DNA from: Blautia faecis
Lineage (GTDB): Bacteria; Bacillota; Clostridia; Lachnospirales; Lachnospiraceae
Assembly (NCBI RefSeq): GCF_020554845.1
Contig: NZ_JAJCIA010000059.1
Location: 1 to 15,633 of the forward strand
Length of the DNA stretch: 15,633 nucleotides
Direction: 5' to 3'
Shown: in pieces, positions 1 to 6,542 of the stretch
How positions within the stretch are numbered: the first letter of the stretch is position 1
How the letters are laid out: every line of letters begins with the position of its first letter
Notes under the pieces: model-generated
The model's database searches: none
What the model was told of the DNA's origin: nothing
What the model saw: the letters and a program-made list of their open reading frames with translations, nothing else
Translations under genes and position numbers: made by a program

Positions 1-1226
1 AGCTGCTCCAGGATACGAATGTAAGCTTTTGCATTCTCCGGAAGCTCTTCATAGGCCCGGCAGCCCGAAATATCGCATTTCCATCCTGGAAGCATTTCTA
101 CTACAGAGGTATAACTATCCAGTTCATCCATAGGATCAAAATCGGTTACTATAACACCGTCACGTTTATAGCCTGTGATCACAGGAATCTCTTTCATGGA
201 ACTTAAGACATCCATTTTTGTCAACGCGATCTTATCTGCATTCTGGCTTTTTAACCCATAGCGGCTGGCTACGGCATCAAAGGGACCTATCCTTCTGGGA
301 CGACCGGTGGCAGCACCATATTCACCGCCAGCTTTCCGCAACGCTTCTTCCCAGTCATCGGACATGGCATGTTCTGCCACAAAAGGACCTGCGCCAACAC
401 AGGTGGAATACGCTTTTAAAACGCCAATTACGTGATCCAGGGATTTTCCAGGGATTCCGGCACCAATGGGACCATAGGCAGAAATGGTAGAGGAACTTGA
501 GGTATAGGGGAAAATACCGTAATCAATGTCCCTCATGGCTCCAAGCTGGGCTTCCAGTACCACCTTTTTGCCCTCTGACACTGCCTGTTCCAGATATTCC
601 CCGGTGTCTGCAATATAGGGACCAAACAGTTCAGCCTGTTCCTCACACCAGGTAAGGAGTGCAGGGTAGGACATTGGCTCCTGATGATAACAGCCTGCAA
701 GCTCCAGGTTCTTTGCCTCCAGCATGGTTTTTAATCTGGCTTTTACGGAATCCTCTTTTAAATGAAGGAGATCTCCCAGGCGAAGTGTTTTTTTACGGTA
801 CTTGTCACTGTATGCATAGGCGATTCCACGGCGGGTAGAACCAAAGGCACTTCCTGTCTTTGCAAGTCTGTTTTCTTCTAACTCATCCTGCACCTTATGC
901 CATGGCATGGAGACTGTAGCACGTTTTGAAAGTTTCAGATGATCCGGTGTTACCCGGATTCCTTTTTTCTCTATTTCATGGATTTCCTGGGAAAGATGTT
1001 CCAGGTCAACCACCATTCCGTCCCCGAGGACGCACACCACACCTGGATGTAAAATACCAGAGGGGAGAAGATTTAAAACGAATTTGCCCTGGGTGGTTAC
1101 CACTGTGTGACCTGCATTGTTTCCGCCCTGGTAGCGGACAACCACATCTGCCTGCTCTGCAAGAAGATCGATCACACGTCCTTTTCCTTCATCGCCCCAG
1201 TTAATACCGGTTACTGCTGTAAGCAT
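1..1226 (-). CDS. purA: Adenylosuccinate synthetase, C-terminus cut by window edge
   Basis: Adenylosuccinate synthetase is the cytosolic enzyme that joins IMP and aspartate, using GTP, in the first committed step from IMP to AMP. Reading from the minus-strand ATG, the protein shows the P-loop-like GDEGKG at residues 11-16. D12 and H40 (in GGNNAGHTVV) match the catalytic Asp13/His41 pair of the E. coli enzyme. A later GSTRRGIAYAYSDKY segment lies near 129-143, and TGRPRR followed by FDAVASRYG lies in the C-terminal half. The start is supported by GGAGGA (plus-strand TCCTCC at 1231-1236) just upstream. About 408 codons are present with no stop, so only roughly the last 15-20 residues of a normal 425-430-aa protein lie outside the window. 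It is divergent from the LysR gene across a 179-bp gap. The assignment is secure. Confidence 0.96.
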   Translation of the reverse strand, partial: MLTAVTGINWGDEGKGRVIDLLAEQADVVVRYQGGNNAGHTVVTTQGKFVLNLLPSGILHPGVVCVLGDGMVVDLEHLSQEIHEIEKKGIRVTPDHLKLSKRATVSMPWHKVQDELEENRLAKTGSAFGSTRRGIAYAYSDKYRKKTLRLGDLLHLKEDSVKARLKTMLEAKNLELAGCYHQEPMSYPALLTWCEEQAELFGPYIADTGEYLEQAVSEGKKVVLEAQLGAMRDIDYGIFPYTSSSSTISAYGPIGAGIPGKSLDHVIGVLKAYSTCVGAGPFVAEHAMSDDWEEALRKAGGEYGAATGRPRRIGPFDAVASRYGLKSQNADKIALTKMDVLSSMKEIPVITGYKRDGVIVTDFDPMDELDSYTSVVEMLPGWKCDISGCRAYEELPENAKAYIRILEQ

Positions 1227-1266
1227 TTGTTCCTCCTTTGAAAACTGGTCGGGCAGCTGTTTTCCT

Positions 1267-1295
1267 ATTACAATAAACCGCTTTTTGCCCTACAA
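1267..1295 (-). promoter_or_regulatory. Possible promoter of purA
   Basis: Reading the minus strand, TTGTAG (plus 1290-1295) and TGTAAT (plus 1267-1272) are separated by 17 bases. This would start transcription about 35 bases before the purA ATG. Each box matches four or five of six consensus positions. No purine riboswitch or other structured leader is visible in the short untranslated region. Confidence 0.4.
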
Positions 1296-1323
1296 CAGCG
1301 TTCTTTTTTGTTCGAGTACATAA

Positions 1324-1336
1324 TACGCTTGACGTA
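1324..1336. promoter_or_regulatory. Candidate LysR-type binding box (T-N11-A palindrome)
   Basis: TACG-CTTGA-CGTA is a perfect 4-bp-arm dyad whose outer bases fit the T-N11-A core of LysR-family sites. It lies in the gap between divergent purA and the LysR gene and overlaps the -35 hexamer (1329-1334) of the regulator's own promoter. This is the arrangement expected for autorepression. That the neighbouring LysR protein binds here is inferred from position only. Confidence 0.45.
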
Positions 1337-1357
1337 GTAATAAGTAAAAGATATAAT
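1329..1357 (+). promoter_or_regulatory. Strong sigma70-type promoter of the LysR gene
   Basis: TTGACG (1329-1334), a 17-base spacer and a perfect TATAAT (1352-1357) give a near-consensus promoter. The predicted start near 1364 leaves about a 40-base leader before the LysR ATG at 1406. Confidence 0.75.
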
Positions 1358-1405
1358 TGATATGGCTGAAATAAATATATGACATGTCAAAAAAGAAAAA
1401 ATATT

Positions 1406-2299
1406 ATGGACGTTAATTTCGAGTATTATAAGATCTTTTATTATGTGGCAAAATACCACAACTTTACCAAGGCGGCCCAGGCGTTAAACAACAGTCAGCC
1501 TAATATTACCCGGGCCATGAACTGTCTGGAACAGCAGTTAAATACCACTTTATTTATCCGTACCAACCGCGGCGTACAGCTCACTCCTGAGGGAGAACGG
1601 CTTTATATCCATGTGTTAAGTGCAATGGAGCAGTTCCAGGCAGCAGAAGAGGAACTGGCCGACAGCTCCGGATTATCCCACGGAAGTGTAGCCATCGGTG
1701 CCAGTGAAACTGCCCTCAATATTTTCCTGCTGGATAAATTAAAAAGTTTTCACATGACTTATCCTGGAATCCGGCTGAGGCTATACAACCATTCCACACC
1801 GGAAGCCATTGAATCAGTTAAGAGCGGAAAGATTGATTTTGCAGTAGTTTCCACTCCGGCAGAGGTGGATTTCCCATTGAAACAGATCATGCTCATGCCG
1901 TTTCAGGAGATTCTGGTTGGAGGCACTACTTTTACCGCCCTTAGCAGTCAGGAGCTTTCCCTCCGGGAGGTAAAGAACTATCCGCTGATTTCTCTTGGGC
2001 GGGAAACTATGACCTATAAATTCTACAACAGTGTATTTTTATCACATGGTCTGGATCTTTCCCCGGATACGGAAGCTGCCACTGCGGATCAAATTCTGCC
2101 TCTGGTAAAATGCGAGCTTGGGCTTGCCTTTTTGCCCCAGCCGATGGCAGCACCATCCCTTCTGAAAAAAGAGATCGTACAGATCCCATTAAAAGATGAA
2201 ATTCCGGAGCGCCAGATCTGCCTGGTGTATGATAGCCAGCATCCTATGGGAGCTGCGGCAAGGGAATTAAAAAATACCATTCTATTAGGGCATGTATAA
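1406..2299 (+). CDS. LysR-family transcriptional regulator
   Basis: The 297-aa product has the normal length and layout of a LysR regulator. A winged helix-turn-helix occupies about residues 4-63, with YYVAKYHNFTKAAQAL, a recognition segment NSQPNITRAMNCLEQQL, and the family's wing signature RGVQLTPEGERL. A linker helix follows, then a periplasmic-binding-protein-like effector domain from about residue 90 to the end. I chose the ATG at 1406 because MDVNFEYYKIFYYV fits the usual family N-terminus. An in-frame ATG at 1379 would add nine residues. Neither start has a good ribosome site. It is transcribed divergently from purA from its own strong promoter and probably reads into the DUF2284 gene 55 bases on. 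The effector and targets cannot be told from sequence. The divergently placed purA is a possible target but this is unproven. Confidence 0.9.
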   Translation: MDVNFEYYKIFYYVAKYHNFTKAAQALNNSQPNITRAMNCLEQQLNTTLFIRTNRGVQLTPEGERLYIHVLSAMEQFQAAEEELADSSGLSHGSVAIGASETALNIFLLDKLKSFHMTYPGIRLRLYNHSTPEAIESVKSGKIDFAVVSTPAEVDFPLKQIMLMPFQEILVGGTTFTALSSQELSLREVKNYPLISLGRETMTYKFYNSVFLSHGLDLSPDTEAATADQILPLVKCELGLAFLPQPMAAPSLLKKEIVQIPLKDEIPERQICLVYDSQHPMGAAARELKNTILLGHV

Positions 2300-2354
2300 A
2301 AACAGCGTATGGAAAAAATTTTGGTAATTAGAAAAAACTTGGAGAAAGTACTTT

Positions 2355-2828
2355 ATGGATTACATAAAAGAAGCGAAAAAACTTGGTTTTTCAAATACGG
2401 CAATCATGGACACAAAAAAACTCGTATTCAAACCGGAATACCGAAAGTTTTGTGAAGAAAATCAGTGTGGATGTTACAACGTGAATCCAGCATGTCCACC
2501 TGAATGCGGAACGGTAGAATCTATGAAACAAAGGGTATTTGCCTATGAAAAAGCGCTTATTCTACAGACGATACAAAGCAAGGATATGGACTATAAAATG
2601 GCGAAGCTTGCGCACAATAAACTCACCGAACAGTTGGCCTCTAAAATAATGGAATCTGGAAATACCGACCTGCTGATCATGTCCGCTGGTCCTTACAGGC
2701 ACTATTCCTGCCTGTCCGCCTACTGTGTTGATGCCCAGGAAATGGCAGATGCGGTGGGAATGACCTGCTGGGGGACCGATGATAAGATACGGTATTTTTC
2801 ACAAATTTTATTTCATGGAAACTTATAA
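2355..2828 (+). CDS. DUF2284-type cysteine-rich predicted metal-binding protein
   Basis: This 157-aa protein carries the cysteine pattern of DUF2284 predicted metal-binding proteins: C33, C38, C40, C47 and C51, including CGCYNVNPACPPECG at 38-52. Further cysteines lie in the C-terminal half (HYSCLSAYC and MTCWGTD). The spacing suggests a bound metal or iron-sulfur centre. No signal peptide or membrane segment is visible, so it is probably cytosolic. No reaction is known for the family. GGAG at 2341-2344 lies a little far (10 bases) from the ATG. It follows the LysR gene by 55 bases with no visible terminator or promoter between them, so the two may be co-transcribed and functionally linked. 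Confidence 0.8.
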   Translation: MDYIKEAKKLGFSNTAIMDTKKLVFKPEYRKFCEENQCGCYNVNPACPPECGTVESMKQRVFAYEKALILQTIQSKDMDYKMAKLAHNKLTEQLASKIMESGNTDLLIMSAGPYRHYSCLSAYCVDAQEMADAVGMTCWGTDDKIRYFSQILFHGNL

Positions 2829-2901
2829 TGGAAAACACTTACAACGGTCTGTGATATGGCAAACATAAAAATATGATATGAAAAAGAAATCTCTCATCCT
2901 A

Positions 2902-2930
2902 TTGCGGTATGACTATAACAATGCTATAAT
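2902..2930 (+). promoter_or_regulatory. Promoter of the 2995-5160 gene pair
   Basis: TTGCGG (2902-2907), a 17-base spacer and TATAAT (2925-2930) form a good promoter, strengthened by an extended -10 (TGC directly before TATAAT). The start would be near 2937, leaving about 58 bases of leader before the ATG at 2995. Confidence 0.7.
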
Positions 2931-2994
2931 CCCTCCCGAAAAGAGACAGGTACAGCTCTCATTATGATCCAAACAGAAAAAGAGGCGTTTTAGT

Positions 2995-3801
2995 ATGAAA
3001 ACAGTTTTACCAAGAGAACAAGCTGTAGAAGATATTTTTTCCAGAATCCTGGCTTCCCCGGAGGCATCAGGAAGGCTTCGGAAAGTGTTTTACCAATATC
3101 TGGATGATGAACATATGCTGGTGGATGAGGATCCGGACCACTTTTTGCAGGTACTCTTTCACGCTTACCAGAATGGGGATGTAAGTGCTCTTCTTCTGGA
3201 ATTGTGTGGAAAAAGTATGTTTGATCTGCTCCGCGAAGCCTACCTGATTCCAAGAAAATTCCATGGAAAAGCAGGAGAGAACCCGGTTCTTCTTACTAAT
3301 GTGGAAGGAGAGCTTCTTCCAGAAGCAGGGAAGATGGTTTCCGCTCATGAATACGGAAAATTTAAAGAGACATTTGACAGGCATGAGTGTGTACCCAGGT
3401 CCGGGCTTTACCTTGCAGATGGATATGACATTGTACATTCTTACACGGACGGACTGGAAATTAAAGAAGAAAAAGAAGAACGCCAGCGTGGAATCTTGAT
3501 CCTTTATGCACTCCCGGATACCTGTAAGCTGGGTCTTACAGAAGCCCAGACTTATGCCGTTGTATGGAAGACTTTCCAGGAAATCCAGCAGGCAGCACCG
3601 CATGCCGTCGTATTCTATGGACAGGAGACCGGTATAAAAAAAGAAAGTCCCGATAAACCCTTTGATGAGCTTGGCGTTCTCCTTCCTATCCATGAGTTTG
3701 AGAAGAAAATGCTTCAGCGCATGGAGGAAATTGATGGAATCGTCCTTGCCTGCAGGGAACGGATGATGGAACAGGCTGGAAATGACAGCCTGAAATTATA
3801 A
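2995..3801 (+). CDS. Unrecognised 268-aa cytosolic protein
   Basis: I do not recognise this family. The protein is soluble-looking, with no signal peptide, no clear membrane helix and no obvious catalytic motif. Residues 1-90 look helical and acidic (QYLDDEHMLVDEDPDHFLQV). The middle is mixed, with one conserved-looking cysteine near ELCGKSMFDLL, and a charged EIKEEKEERQ stretch lies near 155. A hydrophobic strand-like GILILYALPD is followed by a C-terminal helix pair. The start is supported by AGAGG at 2981-2985 nine bases upstream and by the promoter at 2902-2930. It ends 27 bases before the exporter gene with no terminator between, so the two are likely one operon. A role linked to the exporter is possible but is inferred only from this arrangement. 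Confidence 0.75.
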   Translation: MKTVLPREQAVEDIFSRILASPEASGRLRKVFYQYLDDEHMLVDEDPDHFLQVLFHAYQNGDVSALLLELCGKSMFDLLREAYLIPRKFHGKAGENPVLLTNVEGELLPEAGKMVSAHEYGKFKETFDRHECVPRSGLYLADGYDIVHSYTDGLEIKEEKEERQRGILILYALPDTCKLGLTEAQTYAVVWKTFQEIQQAAPHAVVFYGQETGIKKESPDKPFDELGVLLPIHEFEKKMLQRMEEIDGIVLACRERMMEQAGNDSLKL

Positions 3802-3828
3802 TGAGACTTTTTTGAAGGAAGTGGCTTT

Positions 3829-5160
3829 ATGCAGTTGGAGAGGGTCAGAAAAAATCACATGGACGTGGAGTGGCATGAATACACCGATGAAAATGGCAAA
3901 AATACTCCCGTTATAAATGCGAGCATCACGGAAAAGGCTTCCATTATAGGACGTGTAGGGATTATGTTTTTATCCTGTGGAACTGGAGCATGGAGAGTTC
4001 GAAGCTCTATGAATGCCCTGGCGGAAGCAATGGGGATTACCTGCACCACAGATATCGGGCTGATGTCCATTGAGTACACCTGTTTTGATGGGGAAAACGG
4101 ATTTACCCAGTCGTTATGTCTTACCAATACAGGGGTGAATACGTCAAAGCTGAACCGGCTGGAGCATTTTATCCGCAATTTTGAAACAGAGGGGAAAAAT
4201 ATGTCCGGGGAAGAGCTTCATAGCTATCTGGATGAGATTGAAAGAATTCATGGCCTTTATTCCCCGGTAGCCCTGGGGCTGGCTGCCGCCATTGCATGCT
4301 GTGGATTTACCTTTCTTCTGGGCGGAGGACTGGTAGAAATGTTCTGTGCTTTTGTTGGAGCAGGACTTGGAAATTTCTTTCGCTGTAAATTAACAAAGCA
4401 TCATTTTACCCTGTTTCTTGGAATTGTTTCCTCGGTTTCTCTGGCATGCTTTGCATATGCAGGACTTTTGAAATTAGGGGAAATCCTGTTTGGGATTTCC
4501 ATTCAGCATGAAGCAGGATATATCTGTGCCATGCTTTTTATCATCCCTGGTTTTCCCTTTATTACCAGCGGAATTGACCTGGCAAAGCTGGATATGCGTT
4601 CTGGCATGGAAAGGCTCACTTATGCACTGATCATTGTTCTGGTAGCCACCATGTCTGCCTGGATCATGGCTATGCTCCTTCACCTGCAGCCAGTGGATTT
4701 CATAAAGATCCGTATGTCTGCTGCAATGTGGATCCTCACACGGCTTGCTGCAAGCTTTTTCGGCGTGTTCGGTTTTTCCATCATGTTTAACAGCCCAGTC
4801 AGGATTGCCTGTTCTACGGCAGTACTTGGTGCAATTGCAAATACCCTCCGTCTTGAACTGGTGGATCTCGTAGCTTTACCTCCGGCAGTAGCTGCATTTA
4901 TAGGGGCACTTACAGCCGGACTTCTTGCCTCCCTTTTGAAAAATAAGGTGGGTTATCCAAGGATTTCCGTGACAGTGCCTTCCATTGTGGTCATGGTACC
5001 GGGGCTTTATTTATACCGTGGATTTTATAACCTTGGAATCATGTCCTTATCCGTTTCTGCATCCTGGTTTGCAGCTGCGCTTCTGATCATTGCATCGCTT
5101 CCGCTTGGACTAATCTTTGCAAGGATTTTAACAGATAAGACGTTTCGGTATTGTACCTGA
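3829..5160 (+). CDS. Threonine/serine exporter (ThrE) family membrane protein
   Basis: This 443-aa protein has the two-part architecture of the ThrE family (DUF1212 plus DUF3815). A cytosolic N-terminal domain of about 150 residues (ITEKASIIGRVGIMFLSCGTG, then LMSIEYTCFD) is followed by about ten membrane helices. Diagnostic proline-glycine motifs appear in both membrane halves: IIPGFPFITSGIDLAKLD, and VPSIVVMVPGLYLYRGFYNLG split around its central MVPG. Many bacteria split this family into two proteins; here both parts are fused, as in Corynebacterium ThrE. Family members export small amino acids using the proton gradient, but the substrate here is inferred. AGGAAGTG at 3816-3823 sits five bases before the ATG. 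It is the second gene of a probable operon. No clear terminator directly follows; the first strong hairpin is at 5300-5330. Confidence 0.88.
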   Translation: MQLERVRKNHMDVEWHEYTDENGKNTPVINASITEKASIIGRVGIMFLSCGTGAWRVRSSMNALAEAMGITCTTDIGLMSIEYTCFDGENGFTQSLCLTNTGVNTSKLNRLEHFIRNFETEGKNMSGEELHSYLDEIERIHGLYSPVALGLAAAIACCGFTFLLGGGLVEMFCAFVGAGLGNFFRCKLTKHHFTLFLGIVSSVSLACFAYAGLLKLGEILFGISIQHEAGYICAMLFIIPGFPFITSGIDLAKLDMRSGMERLTYALIIVLVATMSAWIMAMLLHLQPVDFIKIRMSAAMWILTRLAASFFGVFGFSIMFNSPVRIACSTAVLGAIANTLRLELVDLVALPPAVAAFIGALTAGLLASLLKNKVGYPRISVTVPSIVVMVPGLYLYRGFYNLGIMSLSVSASWFAAALLIIASLPLGLIFARILTDKTFRYCT

Positions 5161-5227
5161 CTTGATTCGTGCTTGTAACAAAGACCGTAATAAATGTGAT
5201 TGGTGAAATTGTGAAAAGGATATCTGA

Positions 5228-5299
5228 TATTTTCTTTTGACCGGTGATTTTGACCTTACAGGCATTGACTGGGAACCGATTGGAAATATGAATGATATG
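5228..5299 (+). pseudogene. Tiny fragment resembling a GLUG-repeat surface protein
   Basis: One frame reads YFLTGDFDLTGIDWEPIGN. This resembles the recurring segment 'Y-L-T-x-D-I-D-L-S-G-x-x-W-x-P-I-G' in large surface proteins carrying GLUG-type repeats. An in-frame TGA at 5225-5227 precedes it, there is no start or ribosome site, and the likeness ends at the following hairpin. It is best read as a scrap of a lost or moved gene. The match is from memory of the motif and is short, so it could be chance. Confidence 0.3.
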
Positions 5300-5330
5300 G
5301 AGAATCCTCCGCCTTTAGGCGGGGATTCTC
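5300..5330. terminator. Strong GC-rich hairpin, possible terminator or element end
   Basis: GAGAATCC and CCGCC (with one bulged T at 5308) pair with GGCGG and GGATTCTC around a TTTA loop, giving a 13-bp stem. It is the first strong hairpin after the exporter gene, but no T-run follows (TGCGTTTATGG), so it is not a classical intrinsic terminator. GC-rich hairpins of this look also occur at the ends of IS200/IS605-type elements; no transposase or TnpB is present here. Confidence 0.5.
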
Positions 5331-5386
5331 TGCGTTTATGGATAAAGTTGTGCAAAATAATAAACCTTATCATACGGAAAGGCGGA

Positions 5387-5418
5387 AAAGCCCGAAAACA
5401 CAGTATTTGTGCGGCTTT
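5387..5418. repeat. Small two-tier inverted repeat
   Basis: AAAGCC (5387-5392) pairs with GGCTTT (5413-5418), and inside it CACA pairs with TGTG. It lies just before the triple TTATCGTA repeat and could be part of the same control region. No T-tract follows it. Nothing else is evident in the 5331-5494 gap apart from this and the triple repeat. Confidence 0.3.
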
Positions 5419-5430
5419 GGGGAATTTTGT

Positions 5431-5460
5431 ACTTATCGTATTTTATCGTAATTTATCGTA
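5431..5460. repeat. Three TTATCGTA direct repeats with 10-bp period
   Basis: TTATCGTA occurs three times, ending at 5440, 5450 and 5460, each followed by two variable bases (TT, AT, then TC). The exact 10-bp period puts all copies on one face of the helix, which suggests a cooperative protein-binding site ahead of the gene at 5495. No binding protein is known to me. Confidence 0.6.
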
Positions 5461-5494
5461 TCTTGATGAAAAAATGGTGTACTAATGGTTTAAA

Positions 5495-5914
5495 ATGGAC
5501 GTAATAAATGGGAATGTGCAAATTGAACAAAGACCAGATATCAAGATTAATACTGCCGAAGCAGACCTTATAGAAATAATCATCGTAAGACTTGGCGGAG
5601 AAAATCAAGATCAAAAAGGACTCGTTGATTTTTTATATGGATTGTTTTCTGGGAATCAGGAAAAAGTATTATCATATATTCCGGACTCTGATAAACCGGT
5701 CCGACAAAAGGAGGTGGCTGATATGTTAAGTATGATTTCCTATGCCGAAGAAAATGGTATAAAAAAAGGCGAAAAAAGAGGCGAAAAAAAGGGTGAAAAC
5801 CGTTTAGGAACACTTATGAATATTCTTCTGAAGAACAAACGTTATTCGGATGCAGAGAAGGCCTCCGAGGATGAAGAGTATCGTGAGGAGCTTTATAAAG
5901 AATATAAATTATAA
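5495..5914 (+). CDS. Orphan protein with Rpn-type basic/acidic tail, probably a truncated remnant
   Basis: The 139-aa product has no recognisable enzymatic domain. Residues 80-139 resemble the C-terminal tails of Rpn-family (PD-(D/E)XK 'recombination-promoting nuclease/putative transposase') proteins, with MLSMISYAEENGIKKGEKRG and then KKGENR before a helical end EELYKEYKL. The N-terminal part (MDVINGNVQIEQRPDIK) does not show the nuclease core these proteins carry, so it looks 5'-truncated or rearranged. There is no convincing ribosome site at the ATG. Its last nine codons and its 3' flank recur at 13008-13088. Three phased repeats lie upstream and a terminator hairpin follows. It may not be expressed; the family link is based on the tail only. 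Confidence 0.5.
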   Translation: MDVINGNVQIEQRPDIKINTAEADLIEIIIVRLGGENQDQKGLVDFLYGLFSGNQEKVLSYIPDSDKPVRQKEVADMLSMISYAEENGIKKGEKRGEKKGENRLGTLMNILLKNKRYSDAEKASEDEEYREELYKEYKL

Positions 5915-5915
5915 G
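5891..5915 (+). repeat. Direct repeat, copy A (25 bp identical to 13013-13037)
   Basis: These 25 bases encode the C-terminal LYKEYKL and stop of the upstream gene and are identical to 13013-13037. Exactly 24 bases after the A copy starts its last base, AAATTATATGCACTG (5939-5953) also recurs at the same offset in copy B (13061-13075). The homology is therefore ungapped and extends into non-coding sequence. Confidence 0.8.
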
Positions 5916-5972
5916 CATATTAAGAAGTACATCGGTAGAAATTATATGCACTGTAAAAAATAATAAAATATA

Positions 5973-6003
5973 AAAAGGCAGGTCTTTTTTAGGCTTGCCT
6001 TTT
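5973..6003 (+). terminator. Intrinsic-terminator-like hairpin
   Basis: AAAAGGCA (5973-5980) pairs perfectly with TGCCTTTT (5996-6003) around a 15-base loop. The right arm itself ends in four Ts and the loop contains six. It lies 58 bases beyond the stop of the 5495 gene and would close that transcript. The A-rich left arm could let it work in the other direction as well. Confidence 0.55.
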
Positions 6004-6007
6004 ATAA

Positions 6008-6307
6008 ATGGAAACTCAAGAGATTATGCAATTTCTGCAACAACTTGGACAAAATGAAACTGCATGTGTTCAAGCATTTCAACGTTGTCATTATGAATAT
6101 CAGGATATCGGCTTTGCATATTATGCTGGGATAAAGGGAGACAATTAGAATAAAAGAGCCATTGATTTTGCTGTTGAAGGAAACATTGCAGATATAACGA
6201 TGTTAAAAAATATAAAATCGAAATTAAAATCTGCAGTTGAAAAAGCAATCAAACCAGCTGAATCAGCTAAGCATATAAGGCCGAAATACTATATATTAAA
6301 ACGATAA
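6008..6307 (+). pseudogene. Conserved-looking 99-codon gene interrupted by one TAG
   Basis: From ATG 6008 the frame reads METQEIMQFLQQLGQ and continues to FAYYAGIKGDN, then meets TAG at 6146-6148. It resumes in the same frame as NKRAIDFAVEGNIADITML, then KLKSAVEKAIKPAE, and ends at TAA 6305-6307. The composition stays protein-like on both sides and no frameshift is needed. The simplest history is a single TGG-to-TAG change (GDNWNKRAIDF). I cannot name the family. There is no good ribosome site, and the start overlaps the end of the preceding terminator hairpin. It is most likely a decayed gene; stop-codon readthrough is a remote alternative. Confidence 0.55.
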
Positions 6308-6329
6308 TGTTATAAAAATCAAAACAAAT

Positions 6330-6350
6330 TTTTGTATGTAATATACAAAA
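6330..6350. repeat. AT-rich perfect palindrome
   Basis: TTTTGTAT (6330-6337) and ATACAAAA (6343-6350) flank a GTAAT loop. It lies between the broken 6008-6307 gene and the operon promoter at 6374. It could be a weak regulatory dyad or chance structure in AT-rich DNA. Confidence 0.3.
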
Positions 6351-6373
6351 TATCAATTCCTTTTAAAATTTAA

Positions 6374-6402
6374 TTGACATTTCTAATAATAAGTGGTATT
6401 AC
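6374..6402 (+). promoter_or_regulatory. Distal promoter P1 of the maltodextrin operon
   Basis: TTGACA (6374-6379, perfect), a 17-base spacer and TATTAC (6397-6402) are aided by an extended -10 TGG. The predicted start near 6409 lies just before operator 1 (6417-6430), so a bound repressor would block early elongation or initiation. The leader to the regulator ATG would be about 235 bases and contain all three operators and two inverted repeats. Confidence 0.65.
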
Positions 6403-6416
6403 TAAAGCATAGTTAA

Positions 6417-6430
6417 TGCAAGCGCTTTCA
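6417..6430. promoter_or_regulatory. Operator 1: LacI-family/cre-like site
   Basis: TGCAAGCGCTTTCA fits the LacI/GalR core TGNAANCGNTTNCA with the central CG. It is less symmetric than operators 2 and 3 and is closer to the CcpA catabolite-repression (cre) consensus. It may therefore serve CcpA rather than, or as well as, the local regulator. It sits at about +8 to +21 of promoter P1. Confidence 0.65.
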
Positions 6431-6442
6431 TAAAGGAAGCGC
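6422..6442 (+). other. Leader hairpin overlapping operator 1
   Basis: GCGCTTTC (6422-6429) pairs with GGAAGCGC (6435-6442), including one G-U pair, around an ATAAA loop. It would form at the very 5' end of the P1 transcript. It has no following T-run, so a role in RNA stability is more likely than termination. Confidence 0.4.
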
Positions 6443-6460
6443 ATATATTAAATCACATTA

Positions 6461-6474
6461 TGCAACCGCTTGCA
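6461..6474. promoter_or_regulatory. Operator 2: LacI-family palindrome
   Basis: TGCAACCGCTTGCA matches the LacI/GalR consensus TGNAANCGNTTNCA. The dyad continues outward for five more pairs on each side (6456-6479). The 14-bp core is identical to operator 3, 68 bp downstream, and lies 44 bp after operator 1. Confidence 0.82.
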
Positions 6475-6528
6475 TAATGCGTGAATGGAAGGAGGTTTTC
6501 ACAAGAAAATTATTTTTTTACCATGGAA

Positions 6529-6542
6529 TGCAACCGCTTGCA
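6529..6542. promoter_or_regulatory. Operator 3: LacI-family palindrome on the proximal -35
   Basis: TGCAACCGCTTGCA is identical to operator 2. Its right half overlaps the -35 hexamer TTGCAT (6538-6543) of the proximal promoter, so a bound repressor would directly exclude RNA polymerase. It is the site most likely to set expression of the regulator and the operon. Confidence 0.82.

Noticed and set aside
218..1204. Two plus-strand open frames (218-490 and 926-1204) opposite purA
   Set aside because: They are antisense to a well-conserved purA, have no ribosome sites, and their proteins look like shadow translations.
3067..3693. A 208-codon minus-strand open frame opposite the unrecognised 268-aa gene
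   Set aside because: The plus-strand gene has a promoter, a ribosome site and operon spacing. The minus frame is rich in F, C and I, has a run of phenylalanines opposite lysine/glutamate codons, and lacks a ribosome site.
5431..5460. CRISPR array
   Set aside because: Only three 8-bp units with 2-bp gaps; no repeat-spacer sizes and no cas genes.
5237..5485. An 82-codon open frame from TTG 5237
   Set aside because: It runs through a strong hairpin and the phased repeats, has no ribosome site, and only its first 20 or so codons look like any protein; treated as a fragment.
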